Shown: piece by piece, positions 12,675-23,672 of the stretch
How positions within the stretch are numbered: the stretch's first letter is position 1
How the letters are laid out: each line of letters begins with the position of its first letter
DNA from: Jaapia argillacea MUCL 33604
Taxonomy: Eukaryota > Basidiomycota > Agaricomycetes > Jaapiales > Jaapiaceae
DNA: 64,000 nucleotides
Assembly (NCBI GenBank): GCA_000697665.1
Contig: KL197740.1
Coordinates: 379,342 to 443,341 of the forward strand
Direction: 5' to 3'
Notes under the pieces: generated by a model
Told to the model about the DNA's origin: nothing
Seen by the model: only the letters and a program-made list of their open reading frames with translations
Database searches by the model: none
Position numbers and translations under genes: made by a program

Positions 12675-13417
12675 TTTGTTCGCGAAAGATCTGATCTGAG
12701 AGAGGGGTTGGGGGTTGAAGAAATCCGAGCCATCATGACCTTTATGTAGTGGCGCGTCAATTGGACCTTTTGAATTTGGAGGTTGTCTCGACCGTTATGA
12801 TCCTTACCCCGTGCTTTCACGTATTGAACTCTTGCATGGTAGATTTCAAACTCGTTGTAGTTCAATCAATGTGCGACGACCTGGTCCCTTAGTTGTGGCT
12901 CTAGATGATCCTATACGATACGCCCCCTCACTTGCGGATGTCCGAGACGCGCTTTTGCGGAGGAGGTTTGTTTCGTCCTCCTTGATCTTCCGGGTGTTGA
13001 GGAGGGTGTTATCACCTGGTCGGAACGCATGGGTTTCATGATCGCACATTCGTTGATACCTGATGGTCAGCGCTAACTGCAAACGATTCCGATGATGTTG
13101 GATGAAGTCCCGAATCTCCAATCTTTGGGACCTCCTTGTTGTCATGTCGCTGTGGCGGGTCTTCACGATCTCACTCCCCTCCCGGACCCCTCAAACCAAT
13201 CCTAAGGTTCCACTCAAAACATATAATCGGCGCTCATTAGAGGTCAACAGAACATACGCTCCCCCCCCCGCACCGATACAACCCTTCAAAATACCCCGAG
13301 GTGACGGCGTTCCGGACCTATCGGGCATGCTCAATTGCAACGTATCTCTCTCATCGCAATGATTCACAATCAGATCCCGCTACCTTTGAAGTTTAACTTT
13401 GAACTCTCCTAACATAA
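12675..13417. other. Unresolved region upstream of ADE13
   Basis: Open stretches occur on both strands and I cannot decide which, if any, is translated. The minus strand (about 12750-13166) reads RDFIQHHRNRLQ, then RPGDNTLLNTRKIKEDETN and YRIGSSRATTKGPGRR. The plus strand over the same bases reads GPLVVALDDPIRYAPSLADV. Neither resembles a family I recognise. The promoter of ADE13 should lie at the low-coordinate end. Confidence 0.35.
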
Positions 13418-13926
13418 ATGGCCACAGCAAAACGCAATGTACACATTGATCCTCCCAAGATCGAGGGTACCGTCCAGCGAGTACCGCGCCCTTTTTATAC
13501 GCGAAGAGGTATTCGACCACAAGATACATGCAAGTGTCCCAGCTGTTAAAAACGCCGTTGGTACCGTCCGATTCCGTACATTCTCTTCCCAACTCATTGA
13601 TGAGTTGTGCAGCGTTGGCTTCACCTTGATCCGCGAGAACTGGATGGTGACACGGGACTGGCCCAAGCCCAACACATACCCTGTAGGTCTTACCGCAAAG
13701 CGAAATACTTAATGGTGATTGATTGATTGCCCCTGAGCCTCAGGCCCTCCTCGCCCTCGTCGACACAGTGCGAGATAGGCTTGGTCTCTCAGAGCAAGAC
13801 AAGATCTGTCTTAAATCCGGGAATACTATCATTGATAGTCGAAACTGGGATGTATTCTTGAAAGTGGCGAGCGATGGTGTTGCCGAGGGTGTGCTTATCA
13901 AGATCACAGTGGTGAAGGTGGGATGA
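13418..13926 (+). CDS. Small hypothetical protein
   Basis: I do not recognise this gene. An ATG at 13418 opens MATAKRNVHIDPPKIEGTVQ. Downstream segments are NAVGTVRFRTFSSQLIDELC, GFTLIRENWMVTRDWPKP and, after a likely intron at about 13684-13738 (GTAGGT to CTCAG), ALLALVDTVRDRLGLSEQDK to the stop at 13926. The first join is a problem, because the only phase-correct intron I see there is about 34 nt, shorter than the others in this window. The last 60 residues look like a compact folded domain with alternating strands and helices. No signal peptide or membrane segment was seen. The boundaries and the first exon are tentative. Confidence 0.4.
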
Positions 13927-14543
13927 AGGAAGTCTGGTACACTGTTTTTGTCGCGTAGGTGATATCAGTTGTATCAAAGAAGGGTCCACAACGTATTGAG
14001 TTGTGTTCGCACGTATCAAACCCGTAACTGGATCTAGATGATAGACCCGACGCCGTTGGGTGTGGGATACCGATACTGTAGGTACCCACCGCGAATGTTT
14101 TTGGCTTGCCACCGACAGCGGGAGTGTGCCTGGCTTAACACTGCATAATGGATCGATCTGCATACGACGGGTGATGTATCTTGAAGAACGATCGACGTTC
14201 CTGTTAATGTACCTTCCATTACTCCGAAATTCTCACTGCTCCATAGCAGATAAGCGCTTCGATGACGAGCAGAAGGGAAGGTTAACCGTGAGAAAAACGA
14301 CGTCAGCCACAAGAAGCATGCAAATGGCGTGTTTTTAACCTTGGGCTGAGGCTCAGGCCCATACAGTACAAGAGGGTCGAACAATCGAACACTACTCAAC
14401 CGTCTTTGCTCCGCTCTAATCCTCCCCCGGGCTTGCATTGTCCCCACTTTCACCCGTACCCTTCAAAACTCCTTGACCCCTCTGTCCTTGACATTGTCAT
14501 CTACCCTAAACCATCCGTTCACCCTAGCACATTCACGAACACA
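13927..14543. other. Intergenic, promoter side of the PalI/Sur7-like gene
   Basis: No supported gene. A CT-rich stretch with short runs of C precedes the ATG at 14544, as is common in fungal promoters and leaders. Confidence 0.5.
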
Positions 14544-15638
14544 ATGGCTTACCGAACGTTCTGCATCCCGGGTGTCTTCTTCATATTCTCTGCTTTTGTC
14601 TTGATGTTCATCACTTCCATATCCTTACCCTATTTGACGGGGGTGGATTTTGTGAGGGTTCATTTTAATGGGGGAGGGGCTGGGGCGGGGAGTGGAACTG
14701 GGTCTGCTGTTAGCCAGTTGAGGGTGAGTTTTTTTTAATTGTTTTGCGTTGGGTTGGTTGGGATTGAGTGAGGTTGTGTCGGGAGTGAATGACGGCGATG
14801 TCTTGGTTTCCTCTGCTTCGCTTTGCTTTTCTGCTTCTGAAGACAAATATATTGACTCCTATGTTTTTTCTTTCGTCCTCTCGTCGCCTAGTTTGGAATT
14901 TGGTGAGTCTACATCTCATATCAATGAACTCAAGGCTGATTGTTCTGTTGATTAGGGCGTACTGTTTCAACGAGATTCCTTCTGGGAACAGGGTCTGTAG
15001 CCCCTCAGGTTCGTACCTCCACCCCGCTTCCCTCCTACTTTTCATGGAATTGACGAAAGTTCATGGTGACTAGGACATGCATACTCGGTCTCGATTTTGA
15101 GCCCTACGCAAAACAATACCAACGTGATCATCGGCCCAAGCTGGACAAGAGGATTAGCCATCCACCCAGTCGGTACGCCCCCTTCCCTCCATCCTCCTAG
15201 CTTCCACCACCCCTAACTCATGCGTTAACAACAGCAACCGGCGTAATCTTCATCGCCCTCCTCCTTTCCTTCTCAACACACATCACAGTCACCCTCATAG
15301 CCTCCCTCGTAGCATTCCTAGCTGCGTTATTGACTTTAATCGCATTTGCTTGTGATATCGCGTTATATGCGTATGTCAAACATCAAGTGGGGAAGTTGCC
15401 TGGTGTGTCGGAGAGTACGATTACTGGTCCTGGTGAGTCTTTTCTCCCTCCCTCGCGTTTGGGGCCTTGTGTACTGATGTGGGTGTGGATGGTAGGATTT
15501 TGGTTGACATTTGTTTCGTTTTTGTTGTTGTTGTTGGCGGGATGTACGGTTTGTTTTGGGAGGAGGAGGGATAGGATGGCTGGGGCTACTTCGTATTCGA
15601 CTACTAAGAGGCCGTTTTGGTCGAGGTTTAGGAGGTGA
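14544..15638 (+). CDS. PalI/Rim9-Sur7 family four-span membrane protein
   Basis: An N-terminal hydrophobic segment (FFIFSAFVLMFITSISLPYL) is followed by an extracellular loop. The loop holds the family-like FGIWAYCFNE and a second Cys in NRVCSPSG. Three more membrane segments follow: GVIFIALLLSFS, a pair around VAFLAALLTLIAFACDIALY, and FWLTFVSFLLLLLAGCTVCF. A basic tail ends WSRFRR at 15638. At least five exons join in phase. PalI/Rim9 proteins take part in ambient-pH signalling at the plasma membrane, and Sur7 proteins belong to eisosome/MCC patches. From the sequence I can support the PalI/Sur7 superfamily but cannot choose the subgroup. The cytosolic tail is short compared with ascomycete PalI. 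Confidence 0.8.
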
Positions 15639-15998
15639 GGTGGTGGGACATTGGACGGGGAGGGAAAATGGAGCGCGAGTACTGGAGAGAAAGGAACTCG
15701 TTGCTCATACCCAGTGAAGAGGATGGACTCTTATGCTTGATACGACCTTTTGAACGATCTACGATACTAGTACATACACACCGTGTTCGTTATCCCGATA
15801 CCTTATAAACGCGCATTTATGATCAGAATCCCCCTTTGCCTCGACCCTTGATACGAAGTCCCCACCGAGTTCTCCCACGATTGCCAGGTCGGCAATTCCC
15901 GCAGCCGCCAAAAGTTGTCTGGCAAATTGATCTCAAAAAACCAGGACTCTGGTCGTCCCCCCCCATCCGCCCTCCCTCGTCATTCCCATCCTCGGGCC
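15639..15998. other. Intergenic, promoter side of RPO41
   Basis: No gene seen. The frame of the RNA polymerase is open upstream of 15999 but lacks an ATG there, so this is treated as leader and promoter. Confidence 0.5.
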
Positions 15999-18900
15999 AT
16001 GTTACCTCGAGCCGCCAACAAAATAGAGACGACTTTATTGCCGTCGTCGTCGGCGACTGCTCGTCAACGCCTTCCTCGTCCCGCTCGTTTCATTTCTACG
16101 CGTCACGTCTCTCATACCATACCCCCACCTCCAAAACGAGACTATCCTACTCCTTCAAAAAGGGACTACTCCACTCCTTCAAAAAGAGCTAACGCTCCAG
16201 CTTTCGCACAAGCACAGCTGTCCCTCCCCACGCCCGAATATCCCGCCTTCCTCAACACCCCAAAATCTCGAGTCCAAATCCAAGAAGATGCAGGTTCTCC
16301 ATTACACGACATGCAAGGTTTCCTCCGGCGTCGAACGCCCTACACAATCCTCCCCACTCCCCTCCCAGACGATACCCATTCCCCCCTCAACGCATTCTGG
16401 TTCCCCGATTCCCCCACTCAAGATTTGTTAGCGGTGATGGACGCGTGTTTACATAACCTCTATGACGTCCCTCGCGCTAAACAGGTTTTTGAGGGACTGA
16501 GGAGGGATAGAGCTGGGGATCCGATTTTGGAGGGGAGACTGTATAATTCGTTTTTGGAGAGTTTTTTGGGGATGGCGGAGAGGGAGGAAGGGGGAGGGAG
16601 GGAGAGGTGGGTTGAGGAGGTTGTGAGCCTTTGGAGGGTTATGGAGAGTGGGGAGGAGAAGGTGGGTCCTAGTGGGAGTACTTATGCTATTATGATGCGC
16701 GTTTGGCAAAAGTAGGTTTTTTATGCTTGAGGTTTTTATCGCGGTTCTTTTTAAATTGATGCGGATTTGGTTTTTGAATGAATAGGTTTGGACCGAATTC
16801 AGCGAACCCGCACCCCCATCCACTCCCATCACCTATAGACCTCCTTTCATCCCTCGACCGAAACCAAGGATCAATCGCCACCGTCATCTCAGACCGCGCC
16901 TTCACCACTTCTGAGTCTGCAGCTGAAGCTATTCAACTTTTCTCTAAAGCTGCAATGGATTTGGGGATTAGTAGGATTGTGAGGGAGTTGGGGAGTGTGG
17001 AGGCTATGGGGAGGGTTCCGGATGAGTTGGAGGACGTTCCAGAGGTTTTACCTGTTACGCGTATGGTTGTAAGTCTTCTTCTCCGCTTTGTTGTTGTAGA
17101 AGGGGGGACGAAGCTGATGTATTTTGGGGTTGTTGTAGAAACAGGAAACAGGTGAAGGTGGGGAAACAGCGTTGGTGGAAGAAATCCCGTTCAACCTTTC
17201 TTCACTTCGTAAACACTTAGCGCAAGTGAATTTATCTCGTCGAGTCTTGACGACCGATTTAGCCTCTCGACAAAAATTCTTGGAGGAGTCGGTTTATACT
17301 GTTGCTGTTGAGAGGATGAAGAGGGAAGCTGAACATTTTGATGAGTTGGGGCTTGGGGGTGAGATGGATAAAGCTATGAAGAGTGAGAGGTTGCAGAAGT
17401 GGATGTGGGAGTGGCATGGGAAGTTGATGGAGAGACTGAAAGTTGATATTGAGGGGGTTATTGAGAAGGAGAAGAGTTGTAGTGAGTTTCGCTTTTTTTT
17501 CTTACGCTCCGAGAGAGGAGGATGTGCGGGTGCTGATGAGAGTTGTTGTAGCGGAGAGACAGATGGTTCATCGACTGGGACCTTTCCTCTCGCTCCTCAA
17601 ACCTGAGAAACTTTCTCTGATTACTATTCTTGAACTTATGCGTTTGCATGGTACGGGTGGTGTCTCGGATGGTATGAAGACCGCACGCGCTCTCCTCGCA
17701 GTAGGCCGAGCAGTCGAGCTCGAATACAAAGCCACCCTATGTCGCCGTGCGAAGATTTCCATACCATCCACCATCTCGGCCCTTTCGTCGGGGACGGGCA
17801 GGCCAGGAGAGGCAGGGTATTTTAGTGGGAGAGCGTATGAGGATTTGTATAAGAGGAGGGTTGCTGCTAGGAGGTGGGTTGAGGATGGAGAGGAGTGGGC
17901 GGGTGAGTGGACGCAGGTGGGCAGGGTGAAGGTGGGGAGTTTTTTGGTGGATTGTTTGATGGATGTTGCTGTTGTGGAGAGGAAGGGGATTGATAAACGG
18001 ACTGGGCAGGAGGTGTAAGTCATTTTCTTTTCGTTTTCGTTCTTTGACGAGGTGAAGAATGTGGTTCTGATGGTTTTTTGTGTGGTTGTAGGAGGGAGAA
18101 CCAACCTGCTTTCTTCCATTCGTATGAATATCTCCATGGACATAAACTTGGTGTTATCAAGTTGAACCAAGTTGTTGCTGAGAGGTTGGCTAAGGATGGG
18201 TTGAGGGATACTTTGCATCCTAGGCATTTGCCTATGTTGATTAAACCGAAGCCTTGGTTGAGTCATACGGATGGAGGATATTTGTACAACAAGAGTGCGT
18301 TTTATCTTTTGATTTATTTTGGCGGTTGAGTTGATGTGGGTGTTTGGTAGCCGTTGCGATGCGTTTCAAGGATTCGATGGAACAAGAGTCGTACCTCAAA
18401 CATGCTTCGTCGCTTGGGAATCTCGAACTTGTGTATGCAGGTCTTGACGTTCTTGGATCTACTCCTTGGAAGATCAACCGAGGCGTATTCGATGTCGTAC
18501 TCCAGGTACGTTCATCTCCCAATGCCGCCCTTGTGGATAACTCGAATTGACCTCCCGTTCGTTGTGGTAGGTATGGAACAAGGGTGATCGCATGGGTAAA
18601 ATCCCACCTGCTGTCTATGACGCTCCGGAACCGGAACCGATAGAAGGGATGGAGTGTGACCCCAAGTCGAAGAATGTTTTCATGCAGAGGCAGAAGGCTT
18701 GGGCTCATGGGAAGGCGAATAATCATAGTGATAGGTGTAGTGTGAATTATAGGATTGAAATTGCTCGAGCGGTACGTACCTCGTTCCCCCCTTTATCTTT
18801 TCCTCCAGACGCTGATTCATTCGGGCGCTGTGTAGTTCTTGGGCGACACTTTCTACCTGCCACACAACATCGACTTCCGAGGCCGTGCCTATCCCATCCC

Positions 18901-20823
18901 ACCTCATCTGAACCACATCGGTGATGATTTGAGTAGAGGGTTGTTAATGTTCGGCGAGGCGAAACCTCTCGGCGAACGGGGGTTGAAATGGTTGAAAATC
19001 CATTTGGCGAATTTGTATGGGTATGATAAGGGCAGCTTTGATGATCGGGTTGTGTTTGTGAATGAGCGTTTGGAGGAGATTTTTGATAGTGCTGAGAAAC
19101 CGCTTGAGGTTAGTGGTCTTTTCTTGATTGTGTGTGGTTGTGATGCTGAATTGTGATTGATTGTGCAGGGTAAGGGATGGTGGAAGAAAGCCGATGATCC
19201 TTGGCAATGTCTCGCCGCCTGCAAGGAACTTCATGCAGCCCTCAACTCTCCAGACCCGTTGGCATACGAGTGCGCTCTTCCCGTCCATCAAGATGGAACC
19301 TGTAATGGGTTGCAACATTACGCCGCCTTGGGTGGTGATGAGCAAGGAGCGAAGCAGGTGAACTTGGATGTGACGGACCGTCCTAGTGATGTGTATACAT
19401 ATGTCGCGCAGATGGTGGAGAAGAGGATGTTGGCTGATATTGAGAAGGGCGACGGAGGATCTGCAAAGTTTGCTAAGATGTTGTCGGGCAAGGTCTCGAG
19501 GAAGGTTGTGAAACAGACTGTGAGTGGTGTTTTTTGGGTTTGAATCTGCTGTGGTGTTTACCTTGGTTTTGCTCGTAGGTGATGACGACTGTGTATGGTG
19601 TCACCTTCATTGGTGCCCGAGACCAGATCGAGAAACAGTTGAAGGATCGTGGTGACCTTCCCGAGGAAGAATGCTGGCTCGCTGCATCCTATCTCGCCAA
19701 GCAAGTCCTTCTCTGTATCGGGAATCTCTTCGCCGGAGCCAAGGACATTCAAAACTGGCTCAACCTATGCGCTCGTTTGATCTCAAAGTCCATTCCTCCA
19801 GAGCGTTTGGAGGAGGCGATGTCTGAGAACGTGCCGCAAGTTAAAAAGGGACGTGTGCCGAAGAAGATACCTGTGAGTAGGTTGAGGAAGGAGCAGATGA
19901 CGAGTGTGGTTTGGACGACACCGATGGGATTGCCGATTGTCCAGCCCTACAGGAAGACGAAGCGAAAGCAGATCATGACGGCGTTGCAGACTGTTTTCAT
20001 CAGCGATCCCAACACTCCTTCTGAAGGTGTGTTACCTCCCCCACAATACGTCCGCGATTCTTGTGCTGATTATGTATGTTGGTAGTGAATGCTGTCAAGC
20101 AGGCCTCTGCTTTCCCTCCCAATTTTATTCACAGTCTTGATGCGACGCACATGATGTTGACGGCGCTCCAATGCAGAGTAAGTCAGCCCCCCCCTTTGTG
20201 AATGAATGTATCTCATCTGGTCTCACAGACTCGAGGGCTGATTTTCGCATCCGTCCACGATTCGTACTGGACCCATGCGTGCAGTGTTGACGAAATGTCT
20301 GGCATCATTCGTGACACGTTCATCGCCCTGCACTCTTCGGACGTCTTGAGGAGACTTCATGCAGAGGTACGAGTTGATCCTTTGTCGTCTTATATCTTCG
20401 TCTGACTGTCTCGTGTAGTTCATCGAACGATACAAAGGCTACAAGATTCCTCTTGTCTCCCTTAAGGCCGGCAACCTCTTCAAGCACGTTCGCGCTTCCC
20501 CCTCCGTTCCCCTTTCACCCGAGACGCTCGAAGCCCTCGCAGGCGAAGAGGCCACTCTCGATCTATCCGTTTCGGATAGAGATGTCGTCGTTGAGGATGG
20601 TGATGATGTGGATGCGTTGATGGAGATGGAGGCCGAGGAGGAAGAGGAAGAAGAGAAGCCGAAGGGAAAGAAAAGGGGACGAAAACCCAAGTTCGACGAG
20701 TCTATGAGCGACGCGATGATCGCGGGGAAGTTTGTTGACCTGGCCGATGTCTTACCCCCGCTACCGGAAAAAGGCAACTTCGACGTTAACACCATCAAGC
20801 GATCGCTGTACTTCTTCTCATAG
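15999..20823 (+). CDS. RPO41: Mitochondrial DNA-directed RNA polymerase (T7-like)
   Basis: This is the single-subunit phage-type polymerase that transcribes mitochondrial DNA. The first ATG at 15999 begins a basic, Ser/Arg-rich leader ([11 protein letters not shown] then [17 protein letters not shown]), typical of matrix import. More than ten exons join to a full-length enzyme. Conserved catalytic parts are [20 protein letters not shown], motif [17 protein letters not shown] with the metal-binding Asp, and motif [20 protein letters not shown] with the nucleotide-binding Lys and Tyr. Motif C is [12 protein letters not shown] with the second Asp. The C terminus IKRSLYFFS gives the aromatic foot seen in this family. 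Near the end an acidic run ([13 protein letters not shown]) and a KKRGRKPK stretch interrupt the thumb/palm tail. I saw no frameshift or stop. Confidence 0.95.
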
Positions 20824-21197
20824 GCATCGCATGGTCATCCGCTCGTACCCCCATCTCCGTCCTACTTTATCGTATTGACCTATTTTACTTCGGCTCTCCT
20901 GCAATGTAGCATACACTCATTCGCCCGTCTATTGGTTGCTTCTAACCTGTTCTGCTTTTTGTTTCCAATCCTCCCTACGTACCCCACAAGTAATGTAATC
21001 TTATCGCACAAAATAGAATGCTGGAGTGGAAATTGTTAGTTCAACCCGTTGGTGGCCTCCCAAGGAAGGAAGCCTGAGGCTCGTGTAGTTGAATTCAGGT
21101 GTTCTACTGCCGGAAGACCTCCAAATGCCAACACACGAAGCGGATCACAGAAATTCTCTAATTCATTCCTAGCACAACACAGAAATGAAATCCCCCT
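20824..21197. other. Convergent spacer between RPO41 and ATP14
   Basis: This holds the 3' untranslated regions of two genes that face each other. No open frame or RNA structure was recognised. Confidence 0.55.
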
Positions 21198-21770
21198 CTA
21201 ATGATGAACCTCTGCCTTGGGCAAATCAGCCTCCAGGAAGGCAAGGTAAGCCTCTGCGCCGGCTCCGACATCCTCCGTCGACGCCAATGCTGCCGCTGCC
21301 TTTTGTTCCGTCACGGGTTCGGTAGCATCGTAGCTGGAAAGCTCTGATGCAAGATCTGCAGGGAGGGAAGGTGCTGTGGGTGCAGAAGGCGCAGCGAAAG
21401 GCTTGACGTTTCCAACATGTGCGTCCTTGGCCTGTTCGTGAATCGCAGTGAGTGGGTTGGCAGAAATCAGAGTTGAAGGGAGCGCGTACGGCGGGGGGTG
21501 CCTTGTAGGCCTTCAACTCCTTAACGTAGAGGTCCTGAACAAGGTCTGGAGAACGGTTCAAAGTTAATGAGTTAGTTGGTGGAAACGCGTGAAAATTCGG
21601 ATGCTCCGCACTTTTGCGTGTCACTGGCGATGTTGACAAGCAACGGGTCTGGGAACGCAAAGAGAACTTTGCCTAGCAAGTCCATGTATAAATCAGCATT
21701 TTTCTTGACTTATTCCAGAGGATATGCAGCAACATACCGCGGACGCTGCCTGCCTGAGGACTGAACTCAT
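21198..21770 (-). CDS. ATP14: F1Fo-ATP synthase subunit h
   Basis: This is a mitochondrial ATP synthase peripheral-stalk subunit. The start at 21770 gives MSSVLRQAASA. After an intron it continues with a cleavable-type presequence (KFSLRSQTRCLSTSPVTRK). The family-typical DLVQDLYVKELKAYKAPPA follows after a second intron. The last exon carries KDAHVGNVKPFAAPSAPTAP and the acidic C terminus AYLAFLEADLPKAEVHH, with its stop at 21198. Size (about 115-125 residues) and order fit yeast Atp14/subunit h. It is divergent from the ATPase-inhibitor gene, with only 160 bp between the two ATGs. Confidence 0.88.
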
Positions 21771-21930
21771 GGTTGAAGGGAATGAAGGTGTGACGTGACG
21801 ATTTTCAGTCACACTCGGACGGTGAGGACAAGCGTCGGCTGGACTCGCCGAGACAGTTCGTTGGACACAACGACAAGCTATAAATCCACGCAAAACCCTG
21901 ACGTCTTCATCGTTCATTTCAACTACCAAC
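21771..21930. promoter_or_regulatory. Shared bidirectional promoter of ATP14 and INH1
   Basis: The two start codons lie 160 bp apart on opposite strands, so both promoters and both leaders must fit here. No TATA box stands out. A TATAAATCC-like string near 21880 could serve the plus-strand gene. No other gene fits in the space. Confidence 0.65.
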
Positions 21931-22436
21931 ATGATCGCTAGATTTGCCTCTGCTCGCTGTCTGCCCTCTTTAACCAGCACTGTCGCTATGCGCAGTTACT
22001 CTGGCCGTGTCGAAGGCAGCGTTGCCTCGTCAAGGGAGTTCGGGTGCGTTTGTCACGATGTTTTTTATCCGTTCATTGAGCTCACGTTTTGGTTTTTTGA
22101 CACTGTAGTAAGAAGGAACGCGCACATGAAGGTTAGCTCCACAACTTGCCGAGAGGTGGACGCTTGAAATATACATTTCCGTCCCACAGATCAGTATGCT
22201 CGCGCGCATGAGGCTGAGCAGCTCAAGAAGTTGAGGGATCAGGTATGCAACACAATCCAATTCGGTTTATTTCGGACCTGAAACTGACAACTTTCCAAAG
22301 ATTGAGAAGAAGAAGCAAGAATTGGTATCTTGATTTCTTCAAGTGACTTCGCAAGGGTTTCTCATCCTGATCGTATAGGCCCAACTCGAGTCGGAACACG
22401 CTGAAGTGGAGACCAAGGTGAATGGAAAGGCATGAG
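21931..22436 (+). CDS. INH1: Mitochondrial F1-ATPase inhibitor (IATP family)
   Basis: This small matrix protein binds F1 when the membrane potential collapses and stops ATP hydrolysis. Exon 1 (21931-22043) encodes the presequence MIARFASARCLPSLTSTVAM followed by RSYSGRVEGSVASSREFG. After an intron comes the inhibitory core SKKERAHEDQYARAHEAEQL, then KKLRDQIEKKKQELAQLE, and the protein ends VETKVNGKA at 22436. Four short introns separate the exons and all join in phase. The core matches the conserved KRE-A-E-x-Y-x-R-x-H-E pattern of the family, and the C-terminal half is a predicted coiled coil. It is about 90 residues long, as usual for the family. Confidence 0.92.
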
Positions 22437-23672
22437 TACGCCCCGTCCAGCCTTCTTTTGTCGTTGATTGCGTGAGTTTCTCCCCTTTTGGTTCGGATTA
22501 TCGCCTGAGGAACCGTCCTCAGAATCCTGCCAATTCTCTGTAACATCTAGGGGAGTTTGTCAAAGGACCCTGCTGTAGCTACACCACCGAATCGATAACT
22601 TTTCGAATCACGAAATTGTTCCGTCCTCATCGCCAACCCTGTCACGTTGACCACCGGGTAGCACGACACGGACTTGTGATCCTGTATCAGAATCAGTGCC
22701 AGGGTCCTGGGTGCTTGTGACCTGGCTCTCCCAGGACGTATCAGCCACCCGCAAGATTCCAGTGATCCCCTGCTTCCGAGTGTAATAGCGATGGTGTGCC
22801 TTCACAAGGTCTCCGAAGTGATCTCCACGAAGCTGCTATCGCCCACCTATCCTGAAATGAGCCAAAACTGTGCGTGGCGGCAAACACCTGCTAACATGCG
22901 GATTCGCTGCGCTGAGGCATATGCTGACGCTGGATTGTTCTCGTTGAACCAATTTGGTGTCTGACGGTTGCGATGTCGCTCGCGGTTCTCCTTACACCCT
23001 GCACTTGCGCCGCATGTTCTGCAGCTCCATTTAGACTCGCAGGTTCAACCTGAAAGTGTCGAGTCCACGAATCGGCTATTGGCGGTAGTTTAGCCGGAGG
23101 GTTCGGCGACTTTATTATGAACGCTCCATTATACACGCTCACCTGCATAAGGCTTCTTTTTCTCTCCTCCACGCAGCGAAGCCGGACCTACTGGGAGATA
23201 TGTACCCCTGTGGTGCGTGTCTGGTTCATATGTCTGATCGTGAGTTCATCATGATTGCATTCGAGCCGTGTCACATAGACTCTGGGTCCTAACACCTACA
23301 TCTGAAGAGAAGTTCCCTGCTTGGAGGTGAGTGTCCGATGCCCTTGTACCCCCTTCGGCATAATGATCTACAGATCTTCCATCATAAAATCTTCCCGAAG
23401 TTAGTTAATTCTCGGTTATCTGCTTCATTCTCACAAGAGCCTTCCTAAATACTCCAAGTATCGTCCTTCTTTCCTGGCGTTACAAAGAATCCTCGGCCAT
23501 ATCGGTGCTCTAGTCAATCAGAGCTCAGTCTAGGTCGGTGCCGGCACGGGGGATAATACCTCTGACAGATACTAGACATCACAAGGGACCTTTCTTCTGT
23601 CTTCCCTCTCCCGCTCCGCCTCCCTTCATTTCCATACGCTCCTTTCACCGCGAGTCTTGAGGTTGGGGGATT
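22437..23672. other. Intergenic with a possible small minus-strand gene
   Basis: Two minus-strand open stretches (22891-23172 and 22608-22805) could be exons of one small gene. A candidate donor follows ATGCAG near 23145, and an acceptor CTTTCAG lies near 23055. The peptides (for example GAAEHAAQVQG and QGITGILRVADTSWESQ) match nothing I know, so I do not call a gene. The promoter of the plus-strand gene at 23673 lies at the right end. Confidence 0.35.
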
